DNA of 64,000 nucleotides. Source: Pseudomonas entomophila. GTDB lineage: Bacteria > Pseudomonadota > Gammaproteobacteria > Pseudomonadales > Pseudomonadaceae. Of this stretch, positions 56,632-64,000 are shown in pieces (position 1 is the stretch's first letter; each line of letters begins with the position of its first letter). Below the pieces are notes generated by a model. It was not told where the DNA came from, searched no databases, and was given only the letters and a program-made list of their open reading frames with translations. Where the stretch lies: NCBI RefSeq assembly GCF_023277925.1, contig NZ_CP063832.1:1583001-1647000 (forward strand). The letters are read 5' to 3'. The position numbers and the translations under genes were made by a program.

Positions 56632-57243
56632 ATGGCACTCGATACCTGGCTCATCTACCTGCTTGCCTGCATCGGCCTGTCGTTGACTCCAGGCCCCAAC
56701 AGCTTGCTGGCGCTCACCCATGGCGCGCTCTATGGCGCCAGGCGCACGCTGTTCACGATCATTGGCGGCGGCGTGGGCTTCACGGCCCTGATCGCCCTCA
56801 CCCTGTTTGGCCTGAGCGCGCTGTTGCTGGCCTCGGCGTCGTTGTTGAGCGTGATGAAGTGGGTGGGCGGCGCCTACCTGGTATGGCTGGGCATTCAGCT
56901 ATGGCGCACGCCGGCGTTGCATCTGCAACCACTTGAAGCCAAGGCGAGCCTGAGCAATGCCGGCCTGTTCCGCCAGGGCCTGCTCTCGGCCGTGGCCAAC
57001 CCGAAGGTCCTGCTGTTCTATGGTGCCTTCCTGCCCCAGTTCATCGACCCGAACCGGGGGTTGACGATGCAGTTCGTGGTGCTGGCGGCGACCTTCGCCT
57101 GCGTGGAATGCCTGGTCGAATGGCTGCTGGCACGCCTGGCGTTTCGCATCCGCCCCTGGCTGGCCAAGGGCGGCAGGGGCTTCAACCGTTGCTGTGGCAG
57201 TCTGTTCGCGCTGATCGGCATGGCGCTGCCTTTGGGGCGCTGA
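56632..57243 (+). CDS. LysE/RhtB-family amino acid exporter
   Basis: 203 residues, about six helices. The LysE signature GLSLTPGPNSLLALTHGALYGARRTL opens the protein, and NPKVLLFYGAFLPQFIDPNRG lies near residue 125. Family members export amino acids such as homoserine, threonine or leucine. The gene is divergent from the GlxA-type regulator with 100 bases between starts, so control by it is plausible. The stop abuts that of the MFS gene on the other strand. Confidence 0.87.
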   Translation: MALDTWLIYLLACIGLSLTPGPNSLLALTHGALYGARRTLFTIIGGGVGFTALIALTLFGLSALLLASASLLSVMKWVGGAYLVWLGIQLWRTPALHLQPLEAKASLSNAGLFRQGLLSAVANPKVLLFYGAFLPQFIDPNRGLTMQFVVLAATFACVECLVEWLLARLAFRIRPWLAKGGRGFNRCCGSLFALIGMALPLGR

Positions 57244-58443
57244 TCAGCCTTTGCGCGAAACCATCAGGAATGCCAGCAGCGCCAAGGCAGGCAACGTGGC
57301 GCCCGCCAGTGCCACGCCGCTCCAGCCGAACTGCGCGTAGACAGCGCTGGCCACCGCCGAACCCACGGCACCGCCCAGGAAAATGCTGGTCATGTACAGC
57401 GCGTTGAGCCGGCCACGGCTGGCCGGATCGAGTGCGTACACCTCACGTTGGCCGATCACCATGTTCATCTGCACCGCGAAGTCCAGCAACACGCCCGTCA
57501 GCCCCAGGCCGATCACACTCATGCCAGGCGCGCTCAGGCCGATCAGAAGCGCCACGGGTGCCAGGCCCATCGCCAGCAGCGAGCCGCGCCGGGCGTGTCC
57601 CGCGTCGGCCAGGCGCCCGGCCATCGGCGCCGCCACGGCCCCCACCGCCCCCACCAGGGCGAACAGCGCGATCTGGCTCTGCGACAAGCCATGCTCGCCT
57701 GCCAGGGCCAGCGGCACCGCTGTCCAGTACAGGCTGAACGCCCCGAACATCAGCGCCTGGTACAGCGCGCGCTGGCGCAGCAGCGGGTAGCGACGCAGTA
57801 GAACGACCAGCGACACCATCAGCCCGGCGTAGCTGGCCTTGTGCTCGGGCATCCGGCGCGGCAGGGTCAGCGCCAGCAGCAGGATGATCGCCAGCATCAC
57901 GCCTGCCGCACCGATGAACACCGCCCGCCAGCCGAAGTGGTCGGCCACCAGGCTCGACAGTGGCCGCGCCAGCAGGATACCCAGCAGCAGCCCACCCATG
58001 ATGTTGCCCACCACCCGGCCGCGTTGCTGCTCAGGCGCCAGGTGGGCGGCCAGCGGGATGAGCATCTGCACCGCCACCGAACTGAAACCGATCAGCAAGG
58101 CATAACCGAGGAACAACTGCCCCTGCCCATGGCCGCTACTGCCCGCCAGCAGCAGGCTGACGGTGGCCAGCACCGCCGTGGCGATCATCAACCGGCGGTT
58201 TTCCAGCAGGTCGGCCAACGGCACCAGCAATAGCAGGCCCAGGGCATAGCCAAGCTGGGTCAGCGACACGATCAGGCTGGCCCGCTCGGTGGACAGCCCC
58301 AGGTCCGGGGCGATCAGGCTGACGATTGGCTGGGCGTAGTAAATGTTGGCGACGATGGCGCCGCAGCAGAACGCCAGCAGCGTGACCAACGCCCGGCTCA
58401 GGCCTGGAGCCGACGGCTGGGCGACAGCGAGGGAGGGATTCAT
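57244..58443 (-). CDS. MFS transporter (drug/metabolite efflux type)
   Basis: 399 residues, about 12 helices. CGAIVANIYYAQPIVSLIAPDLG lies in helix 1, and the motif-A-like LADLLENRRLMIATAV follows helix 2. This IYYAQP pattern marks a DHA1-like branch common next to LysR regulators. ATG at 58443 gives the usual N-terminus, with GAGG nine bases upstream. The LysR gene at 58600 is upstream on the same strand. The stop codon shares the TGATCA palindrome with the convergent LysE stop. Confidence 0.85.
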   Translation of the reverse strand: MNPSLAVAQPSAPGLSRALVTLLAFCCGAIVANIYYAQPIVSLIAPDLGLSTERASLIVSLTQLGYALGLLLLVPLADLLENRRLMIATAVLATVSLLLAGSSGHGQGQLFLGYALLIGFSSVAVQMLIPLAAHLAPEQQRGRVVGNIMGGLLLGILLARPLSSLVADHFGWRAVFIGAAGVMLAIILLLALTLPRRMPEHKASYAGLMVSLVVLLRRYPLLRQRALYQALMFGAFSLYWTAVPLALAGEHGLSQSQIALFALVGAVGAVAAPMAGRLADAGHARRGSLLAMGLAPVALLIGLSAPGMSVIGLGLTGVLLDFAVQMNMVIGQREVYALDPASRGRLNALYMTSIFLGGAVGSAVASAVYAQFGWSGVALAGATLPALALLAFLMVSRKG

Positions 58444-58599
58444 AGGGGGTTGCCTCGGGAAACGACGGAAAGTGCGTGCATGGTGCCGTGCAACGCCTTT
58501 GCAGAGAATCCGGTGCCAGCGCAACGGGCCTTTGCGCTGGACGCAACGCTCTCGACGCAAGCGTTGCGCTCTACAAGGTTACCGCCAAGCACCATCTCC

Positions 58600-59499
58600 T
58601 CACCCCGCCAGCAGCGCCTCGCAGAAACCGACAAAAGCCATCACCCGCCTCGACCCCCGATGATTGGGCAGGTACAACGCATTGATGCTGGTACTGGCCG
58701 CCCCGGGGCTGGCCTGCCAATCGTTGAACAACCGCTGCAGCCGGCCAGCGGCGACATCCTCGCGCACCAGCCAGTCGGCGAGCAGGGCGACGCCGCTGCC
58801 GGCCATGGCCGCCTCGCGTAGCAGGTCGGCATTGGCACTGCGCAAGGGGCCGGCGACATCCAGCTCCAGCGCCTGCTCGCCGCGCTTCAAACGCCATGGC
58901 CTGGCCGACTGGCCATAGCGAAAACGCAGGCAGGCGCAGTCGGTCAACTGCCGGGGGTGCTCCAGGGGCGGGCGCTGCGCCAGGTAGGCCGGGCTGGCCA
59001 CCAGCCAGCGCTCGAAGCGCCCCAGCGGGCGGCACACCAGTTCATCGCTGGGCGCCGGCTCCCCCAGGCGAATGGTCATGTCATAACGCCCATCGAGCAG
59101 GTCGTCGAAGCGGTCGCTGAGGTCGATGTCCAGCTCCATCCCTGGGTGGCGCGCCAGGAAGGCGCCCAGGTGCGGTGCGATCACCCGCCTGCCGAACTCC
59201 ACTGGCAGGCACAGGCGCAGCACGCCGACCGGCTCCTCGCCCCGGTCGGCCACACGGGCATCGGCCTCGGCCAACGCCTCGAGGATGTCCCGCGCCCGCT
59301 GGTAGTAACCCGCGCCCGCCTCGGTCAGGCTGACCTGGCGCGTCGAACGGTTGAGCAAGGACGCGCCCAGTTCGTGCTCCAGCGCATCGACCAGGCGGGT
59401 CACCGAGGATGTCGCGACCCCAAGCTTGCGCGCGGCGGCGGAAAACCCCTGGGCCTCGACGGTGGCCATGAACACCTTGATCGCCAGCAGCTTGTCCAT
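58600..59499 (-). CDS. LysR-family regulator
   Basis: 299 residues. The wHTH is MDKLLAIKVFMATVEAQGFSAAARKLGVATSSVTRLVDALEHELG, and the effector domain has a CRP/AaeR-group look (LRLCLPVEFGRRVIAPHLGAFLARHPGMELDIDLSDR). ATG at 59499 follows AGGA. It is divergent from a small cupin gene (74 bases between starts) and lies 156 bases before the MFS gene on the same strand. Either could be its target. Confidence 0.85.
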   Translation of the reverse strand: MDKLLAIKVFMATVEAQGFSAAARKLGVATSSVTRLVDALEHELGASLLNRSTRQVSLTEAGAGYYQRARDILEALAEADARVADRGEEPVGVLRLCLPVEFGRRVIAPHLGAFLARHPGMELDIDLSDRFDDLLDGRYDMTIRLGEPAPSDELVCRPLGRFERWLVASPAYLAQRPPLEHPRQLTDCACLRFRYGQSARPWRLKRGEQALELDVAGPLRSANADLLREAAMAGSGVALLADWLVREDVAAGRLQRLFNDWQASPGAASTSINALYLPNHRGSRRVMAFVGFCEALLAG

Positions 59500-59573
59500 T
59501 GCGATTATTCCTGGGGCAAAACCCGGAACCTTCCTACAATCAGCGGCTGTAATCAACCACGCCAGAGGCCGCC

Positions 59574-59903
59574 ATGCTCGCCAACCTCTTCACCGCCCTG
59601 CCCACCCCCGATCCACAGGCCGCCGAGCAATTCGACGACCTGCTGCGCCGCCCTGGCCTGCGTATCGAGCGCATCGTCTCCAGCGGCCAGGCCAGCCCAG
59701 CGGGCTTCTGGTACGACCAGGCCGAAGGCGAGTGGGTCGTGCTGCTCAGCGGCAGCGCAGGTTTGCGCCTGGAACACGAGCCCCAGGCACGCGTACTGCG
59801 CCCCGGCGATTACCTGGATATCCCGCCCCACTGCCGCCACCGGGTGGAATGGACCGAGGCCGGCGTGGCCACGGTATGGCTGGCGGTGTTCTACGGCGCC
59901 TGA
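59574..59903 (+). CDS. Small single-domain cupin protein
   Basis: 109 residues. The cupin barrel shows GEWVVLLSGSAGLRLE (motif 1 region) and LRPGDYLDIPPHCRHRVEW (motif 2 with histidines). It belongs to the short cupins often found beside LysR genes, with metal-dependent or small-molecule-binding roles. Its 3' end overlaps the convergent MATE gene by 13 bases. Function unknown. Confidence 0.75.
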   Translation: MLANLFTALPTPDPQAAEQFDDLLRRPGLRIERIVSSGQASPAGFWYDQAEGEWVVLLSGSAGLRLEHEPQARVLRPGDYLDIPPHCRHRVEWTEAGVATVWLAVFYGA

Positions 59904-61261
59904 AGCAGCGCCTGCTCTGCCGGCCGGGCCTGCAACCAGTAGAAGCGCCAGGGCAGCAGCAGTGCCGCCACGGCCAGGCCACAGGCAAAGCCGACCCACA
60001 CGCCCACCGCCCCCAGTTCGGAATGGAACGCCAGCCAGTAACTCAACGGCAGTGCCAGCAGCCAGTAGCTGACCATGGTCACGCCCACCGGCCAGCGGTA
60101 ATCCTGCAACCCACGCAACGCGCCCAACGCGGTGGACTGCAAGCCATCGGCCACCTGCATGGCGGCTACCACCACAAACATCGGCACGGCGATGGCGACG
60201 ACCTGCGGGTCATCGCTCATGGCTTCGGCGATTCGGCGCCCGAATACGGCCAGCAGCACCGTGGCGATGACCATCCAGGCGGTCACGCTGATGAAGGTGG
60301 CGCTGCCGATGGCCCGCACCCTTGCCGGCTCGCCACGCCCCTGGGCCTGGCTGATGCGGATGCTCACCGCCGCGGCCATGCCCAGCGGCAGCATGTACAG
60401 CAGCGCGCCGATCGACTGCACCACCTGGTTGGCCGCCAACGCCGCATTGCCCAGCCAACCCAGCATCCAGGCGGCGATCACCACCGCACCAGCCTCGGCC
60501 AGGTAGCCCAGCCCCAACGGCCAGCCCTCGCCCAGCAGCGTCCGCCAATGCAGGGGTTGCCCACGAGGTGCCTGGCGGTAGCGCGCCAACGACGGTGCCA
60601 GCCGCCAGTACGCCAGGGCCAGCAGCACAGCCAGCGACTCGGCGATCACCCCGGCGATACCGGCGCCCACCAGCCCCAGCGCGGGCAGGCCGAAATGGCC
60701 ATGGATCAGGCCGTAGCTCAACGGGATGTTGAACAGCACCGCGCTCATCACCAGCAGCACCGCCACCCAAGGGCGGCCGATGGCTTCCAGCACATCCTTG
60801 AACACCACCGCCAGGCAATACGGGATCAGGAACACCGCCATGGCTTGCCAGTAGGGGGTCAACAACGCCACGTCCGGCAACGGCACACCCAGCCACTGCA
60901 ACACCGGCAGGCTGGCGAGCATTGCCAGGCAGCCGAGCACACCGACCAGCAGCCCATAGCCAAGGCCGGCGCGCAAGGTGCGCGCCACCGCGCCCGGATC
61001 GTCGGCACCAAAAGCAAGGCCGGCACGTACGCTAAGCGTGGCGAGCATCCCGTAGAGCCCAGCGTGAAAAATCAGGCCGGCGCTGGCGGTCAGCGACACA
61101 CACGCCAGCACCAACGTACCGAGCGATGCAAGCAGCACGGTGTCGGTCAGGCTGATCAATTCGGCGGCCGACAGGCCCAATACCAGCGGCAAAGCCAGGC
61201 GCAACAGCCCCGGCAGCTCACCCAACCAGGCGCTCTGCGGGCGCAGGACAGAAGCAGTCAC
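59891..61261 (-). CDS. MATE-family multidrug efflux protein
   Basis: 456 residues from GTG at 61261, chosen because GGAGG is eight bases upstream; an ATG at 61276 precedes that ribosome site. Twelve helices in two halves, with LPLVLGLSAAELISLTDTVLLASLG at the start and GYLAEAGAVVIAAWMLGWLGNAALAANQV opening the second half. This is the NorM-like pattern. MATE proteins export drugs or cations with Na+ or H+. The divergent TetR gene and the two palindromes between them indicate inducible, repressor-controlled efflux. Confidence 0.85.
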   Translation of the reverse strand: MTASVLRPQSAWLGELPGLLRLALPLVLGLSAAELISLTDTVLLASLGTLVLACVSLTASAGLIFHAGLYGMLATLSVRAGLAFGADDPGAVARTLRAGLGYGLLVGVLGCLAMLASLPVLQWLGVPLPDVALLTPYWQAMAVFLIPYCLAVVFKDVLEAIGRPWVAVLLVMSAVLFNIPLSYGLIHGHFGLPALGLVGAGIAGVIAESLAVLLALAYWRLAPSLARYRQAPRGQPLHWRTLLGEGWPLGLGYLAEAGAVVIAAWMLGWLGNAALAANQVVQSIGALLYMLPLGMAAAVSIRISQAQGRGEPARVRAIGSATFISVTAWMVIATVLLAVFGRRIAEAMSDDPQVVAIAVPMFVVVAAMQVADGLQSTALGALRGLQDYRWPVGVTMVSYWLLALPLSYWLAFHSELGAVGVWVGFACGLAVAALLLPWRFYWLQARPAEQALLQAP

Positions 61262-61276
61262 GGTGAAAACCTCCAT

Positions 61277-61332
61277 TTGACATACGCAGCGTATGCTAAT
61301 GCCATTTATTGACATACGCAACGTATGCTAAT
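61277..61332. promoter_or_regulatory. Twin palindromic operators between MATE and TetR genes
   Basis: CATACGCAGCGTATG (61281-61295, perfect 7-1-7 palindrome) and CATACGCAACGTATG (61313-61327, one changed base) lie inside 24-base direct repeats that start TTGA and end CTAAT. The copies are 32 bases apart, three helical turns. Each contains a TTGACA hexamer, so occupied sites would cover promoter elements. They are very likely bound by the adjacent TetR protein. Confidence 0.75.
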
Positions 61333-61364
61333 TTGCAGTCGCCACCTTACACTTGGAGAACCGT

Positions 61365-61958
61365 ATGCCCGCCCCCCGTCGCAGCCGCGCCGCCATGAGC
61401 GCCGACACCACCGAGCGGCTGATCGCCGTGGCCCGCCGCCAGTTCAGTGAAAAAGGCTTTGCCGCCGTGGTCATGGACGACCTCTGCGCCGAGGCCGACC
61501 TCACTCGAGGCGCGCTGCATCACCACTTCGGCGGCAAGGCCGGGCTGTTCACCGCCGTGGTGCAAAGCCTGCTGGAGGACATCAATCGATTGCTGGACGA
61601 GCGCTTCGCCCTGCATGACGACCCGTGGGAGGGCTATATCGACACTTGCCTGTACTACTACGACCTGCTGCACGACCAAGCCTTGCGCCGCATCCTTCTG
61701 CAAGACGCCCCCGCGGTGCTGGGCACCCGTCTGCGCGAGCTTGAGGAAGCAAGCTACATCGGGCCCATGGCCCAGGGGCTGGTGGAGTTGCAGGAGGCCG
61801 GCAGGTTGCGGGCGTTCGACGCGGTGGCCATGGCCCATCTGATCAATGGCGCGATGGGCGACAGTGGCATGTGGGTGATCGCCCAACAGGATCCGCAGGC
61901 AGCCGCGGAGCGCGTGAAAACAGCGTTGCGCTGTTTGTTGGAGGGGTTGCAATGCTGA
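61365..61958 (+). CDS. TetR-family repressor
   Basis: 197 residues. The N-terminal HTH is TTERLIAVARRQFSEKGFAAVVMDDLCAEADLTRGALHHHFGGKAGLF (about 14-61), a textbook TetR recognition unit. The remaining helical part is the ligand domain. ATG at 61365 follows GGAG by six bases. It is divergent from the MATE gene, with two operator palindromes between them, so it should repress both the pump and itself until an inducer binds. Confidence 0.88.
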   Translation: MPAPRRSRAAMSADTTERLIAVARRQFSEKGFAAVVMDDLCAEADLTRGALHHHFGGKAGLFTAVVQSLLEDINRLLDERFALHDDPWEGYIDTCLYYYDLLHDQALRRILLQDAPAVLGTRLRELEEASYIGPMAQGLVELQEAGRLRAFDAVAMAHLINGAMGDSGMWVIAQQDPQAAAERVKTALRCLLEGLQC

Positions 61959-62094
61959 GGTCGAACGCCCTACGCCAAGGTGGACAACCCCGCCTGGAAA
62001 CAGGCGGCAAGCGGCGCCAAATAAAATGTACTAACTTGTTAATTAGCTTGCTAAGGGCATACACTGCGCCGTATTCCACCTGCGAGATCCCTGC

Positions 62095-64000
62095 ATGAAA
62101 GACACACCGCGCGCCTCAACCCTCATCCTGGTCGGCCTGGGCGTGGTCATCGCCCTGCTCGGCCTGTTACTGGCCGCCGGCGGCATGAAACTGGCCGGCC
62201 TGGGCGGCTCCTGGTACTTCCTCATCGGCGGCCTGGCCATGGCTATCGCCGGTGTGCTCATCGCCCGCCGCAAGCCGGTCGGTGCCTGGCTGTACGCCGT
62301 GTTCCTGACCGGCACCGCGCTCTGGGCGGTGAGCGACGCCGGCCTGGTGTTCTGGCCGCTGTTCTCACGCCTGTTCATGTTCGCCGCGATCGGCCTGGTG
62401 GTGGCGCTGGCCTACCCGCAACTGGTGCGGCGCAAGGCCCGTGGCGCCTATTATGTGGCCGGTGTGCTGGCCGTGCTGCTGGCCATCGCCGCGGGCAACC
62501 TGTTCGTCGCCCACCCCAGCGTCGCCCCCACCGGCAAGGGCCCGGGCCTGACCCCGGTCGAGGCCGGCCACCAGCAGAAAGACTGGGCCCACTACGGCAA
62601 TACCGAGGGCGGCAGCCGCTTCGCCGCGCTGGACCAGATCAACCGCGGCAACGTCGACCAGCTCAAGGTGGCCTGGACCTACCACACCGGCGACGTGGCC
62701 ATCAGCGATGGCAATGGCGCGGAAGACCAGCTGACCCCGCTGCAGGTCGGCGACAAGGTGTTCATCTGCACCCCGCACAACAACCTGATCGCCCTCGATG
62801 CCGATACCGGCAAGGAACTGTGGAAGAACGCGATCAACGCCCAGTCCAAGGTCTGGCAACGTTGCCGCGGCATGGCCTATTTCGACGCCAGCGCCCCCAT
62901 CGCCCAGCCCACTCAACCGAACAGCTCGCCAATCACCACCGCCAGCGTACCGGCCGGCGCCAACTGCCAGCGTCGCCTACTGACCAACACCATCGACGGC
63001 CGCCTGATCGCCGTCGACGCCGACACCGGTGCGTTCTGCCAGGGCTTCGGCGATAACGGCCAGGTCGACCTCAAGGCGGGCCTGGGTGACGTGCCCGATG
63101 CTTACTACCAACTGTCTTCGGCGCCGCTGATGGCTGGCACCACCGTGGTGGTGGGCGGCCGTATCGCCGACAACGTGCAGACTGACATGCCCGGCGGCGT
63201 GATTCGTGGCTTTGATGTGATCACCGGCGCCATGCGCTGGGCCTTCGACCCCGGCAACCCGTTGGACCGCAATGCCCCGGCCAAAGGCAAGAGCTACGTG
63301 CGCAGCACCCCCAACAGCTGGGCACCGATGTCCTACGACCCGGCAATGAACACGCTGTTCCTGCCGATGGGCTCCTCCTCCACCGACATCTACGGGGTCG
63401 AACGCAGCCAGCTGGACCACAGGTACGGCGCCTCGGTGCTGGCCCTGGACGCCACCACCGGCAACGAAAAGTGGGTGTACCAGACGGTGCACAACGACCT
63501 GTGGGATTTCGACCTGCCGATGCAACCAAGCCTGGTCGACTTCACCCGAGACGACGGCCAGACCGTGCCTACCGTGGTGATCGGCACCAAGGCTGGGCAG
63601 ATCTATGTACTCGACCGCGCCACCGGCAAGCCGCTGACCCAAGTCGATGAGGTGCCGGTCAAGCCCGGCAACATTCCCAACGAGCCGTATTCCCCGACCC
63701 AGCCGAAGTCCGTCGGCATGCCGCAAATCGGCGCACAGACACTAACCGAGTCGGACATGTGGGGCGCCACCCCCTATGACCAACTGCTGTGCCGCATCGA
63801 CTTCAAGACGATGCGCTACGACGGCCTGTACACCGCGCCCGGCACCGACCTGTCGCTGAGCTTCCCAGGCTCGCTGGGTGGCATGAACTGGGGCAGCATT
63901 TCCACCGACCCGGTGCACGGTTTCATCTTCGTCAACGACATGCGCCTGGGCCTGTGGATCCAGATGCTCCCGTCGCAGAACCAGGGCTCGGCGGCCTCCG
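62095..64000 (+). CDS. gcd: Membrane-bound PQQ-dependent glucose dehydrogenase, 3' end beyond the window
   Basis: 635 codons are present; the family is about 800 residues, so roughly the last fifth is missing. Residues 1-140 hold five hydrophobic helices (LILVGLGVVIALLGLLLAAGG..., ending near AIAAGNLFVAHPSV). Then the PQQ propeller follows: DWAHYGNTEGGSRFAALDQINRGNVDQLKVAWTYHTG, TPHNNLIALDADTGKELW and HNDLWDFDLPMQPSL. The enzyme oxidises glucose to gluconolactone in the periplasm and feeds ubiquinone, causing acidification and phosphate release. The ribosome site is weak (GAG). The 130 bases upstream are AT-richer and probably contain the promoter. Confidence 0.92.
   Translation, partial: MKDTPRASTLILVGLGVVIALLGLLLAAGGMKLAGLGGSWYFLIGGLAMAIAGVLIARRKPVGAWLYAVFLTGTALWAVSDAGLVFWPLFSRLFMFAAIGLVVALAYPQLVRRKARGAYYVAGVLAVLLAIAAGNLFVAHPSVAPTGKGPGLTPVEAGHQQKDWAHYGNTEGGSRFAALDQINRGNVDQLKVAWTYHTGDVAISDGNGAEDQLTPLQVGDKVFICTPHNNLIALDADTGKELWKNAINAQSKVWQRCRGMAYFDASAPIAQPTQPNSSPITTASVPAGANCQRRLLTNTIDGRLIAVDADTGAFCQGFGDNGQVDLKAGLGDVPDAYYQLSSAPLMAGTTVVVGGRIADNVQTDMPGGVIRGFDVITGAMRWAFDPGNPLDRNAPAKGKSYVRSTPNSWAPMSYDPAMNTLFLPMGSSSTDIYGVERSQLDHRYGASVLALDATTGNEKWVYQTVHNDLWDFDLPMQPSLVDFTRDDGQTVPTVVIGTKAGQIYVLDRATGKPLTQVDEVPVKPGNIPNEPYSPTQPKSVGMPQIGAQTLTESDMWGATPYDQLLCRIDFKTMRYDGLYTAPGTDLSLSFPGSLGGMNWGSISTDPVHGFIFVNDMRLGLWIQMLPSQNQGSAAS

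Overview
The window looks like a Pseudomonas chromosome of the P. putida group. It is GC-rich. Shine-Dalgarno boxes are AGGAG-like. The intergenic spaces carry many copies of P. putida-type REP repeats with the core GCCAGCAAGGCTGGC (or GCCGGCAAGGCCGGC, GCGGCTTCAGCCGC), often as inverted pairs. The gene content is typical of that group: membrane PQQ glucose dehydrogenase, PagL, several polyamine-catabolic enzymes and numerous LysR, AraC and LuxR regulators. No rRNA, tRNA, CRISPR array or complete insertion sequence was seen.

Layout. Positions 1-3.5 kb are a lower-GC accessory patch: a truncated gene running off the left edge with a possible nuclease-like motif, then a zinc-hook ABC/AAA ATPase of the RloC/PrrC type, likely anti-phage. 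From 3.7 to 11.8 kb lie a giant multicopper oxidase of the MnxG/McoA/MofA manganese-oxidase type and an MHYT-GGDEF-EAL c-di-GMP enzyme. From 11.9 to 14.0 kb a LysR regulator is divergent from a PIG3-type quinone oxidoreductase. A 947-residue protein with six degenerate Ig-like repeats (14.3-17.1 kb) has no recognised function. From 17.3 to 23.4 kb is a five-gene molybdenum hydroxylase operon: Tat-exported large subunit, 2Fe-2S small subunit, tri-haem cytochrome c, XdhC and a MocA-like cytidylyltransferase.

From 23.9 to 29.8 kb a glycerate kinase, a CdaR-type regulator and an MFS anion symporter form a sugar-acid/glycerate module, interrupted by a di-haem cytochrome resembling rubber oxygenase RoxA and the oleate diol synthases. 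From 29.8 to 32.3 kb a self-processing P1 aminopeptidase is co-transcribed with an amino-acid permease. From 32.6 to 37.3 kb two paralogous LuxR regulators bracket an omega-aminotransferase and an aldehyde dehydrogenase. From 37.6 to 41 kb are an acyl-CoA degradation pair and a tandem universal stress protein. Next come PagL, a PhyH dioxygenase and a small secreted protein.

From 43.1 to 50.5 kb is a second polyamine block: PtrR-type LysR, Sad-type semialdehyde dehydrogenase, AraC regulator, gamma-glutamylpolyamine synthetase, orphan PotF-type binding protein and PuuB-type oxidase. The synthetase promoter region has a near-consensus NtrC site. With the 33-36 kb block this supplies most steps of gamma-glutamylated and transaminase routes for diamines, plausibly under nitrogen control. 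The right third (50.7-62 kb) holds a DUF3313 lipoprotein, two adjacent DUF1842-type proteins, an AEC carrier, a SleB-like hydrolase, a CAP-domain protein, exporters with their regulators, and a MATE/TetR pair sharing two palindromic operators. The window ends inside gcd.
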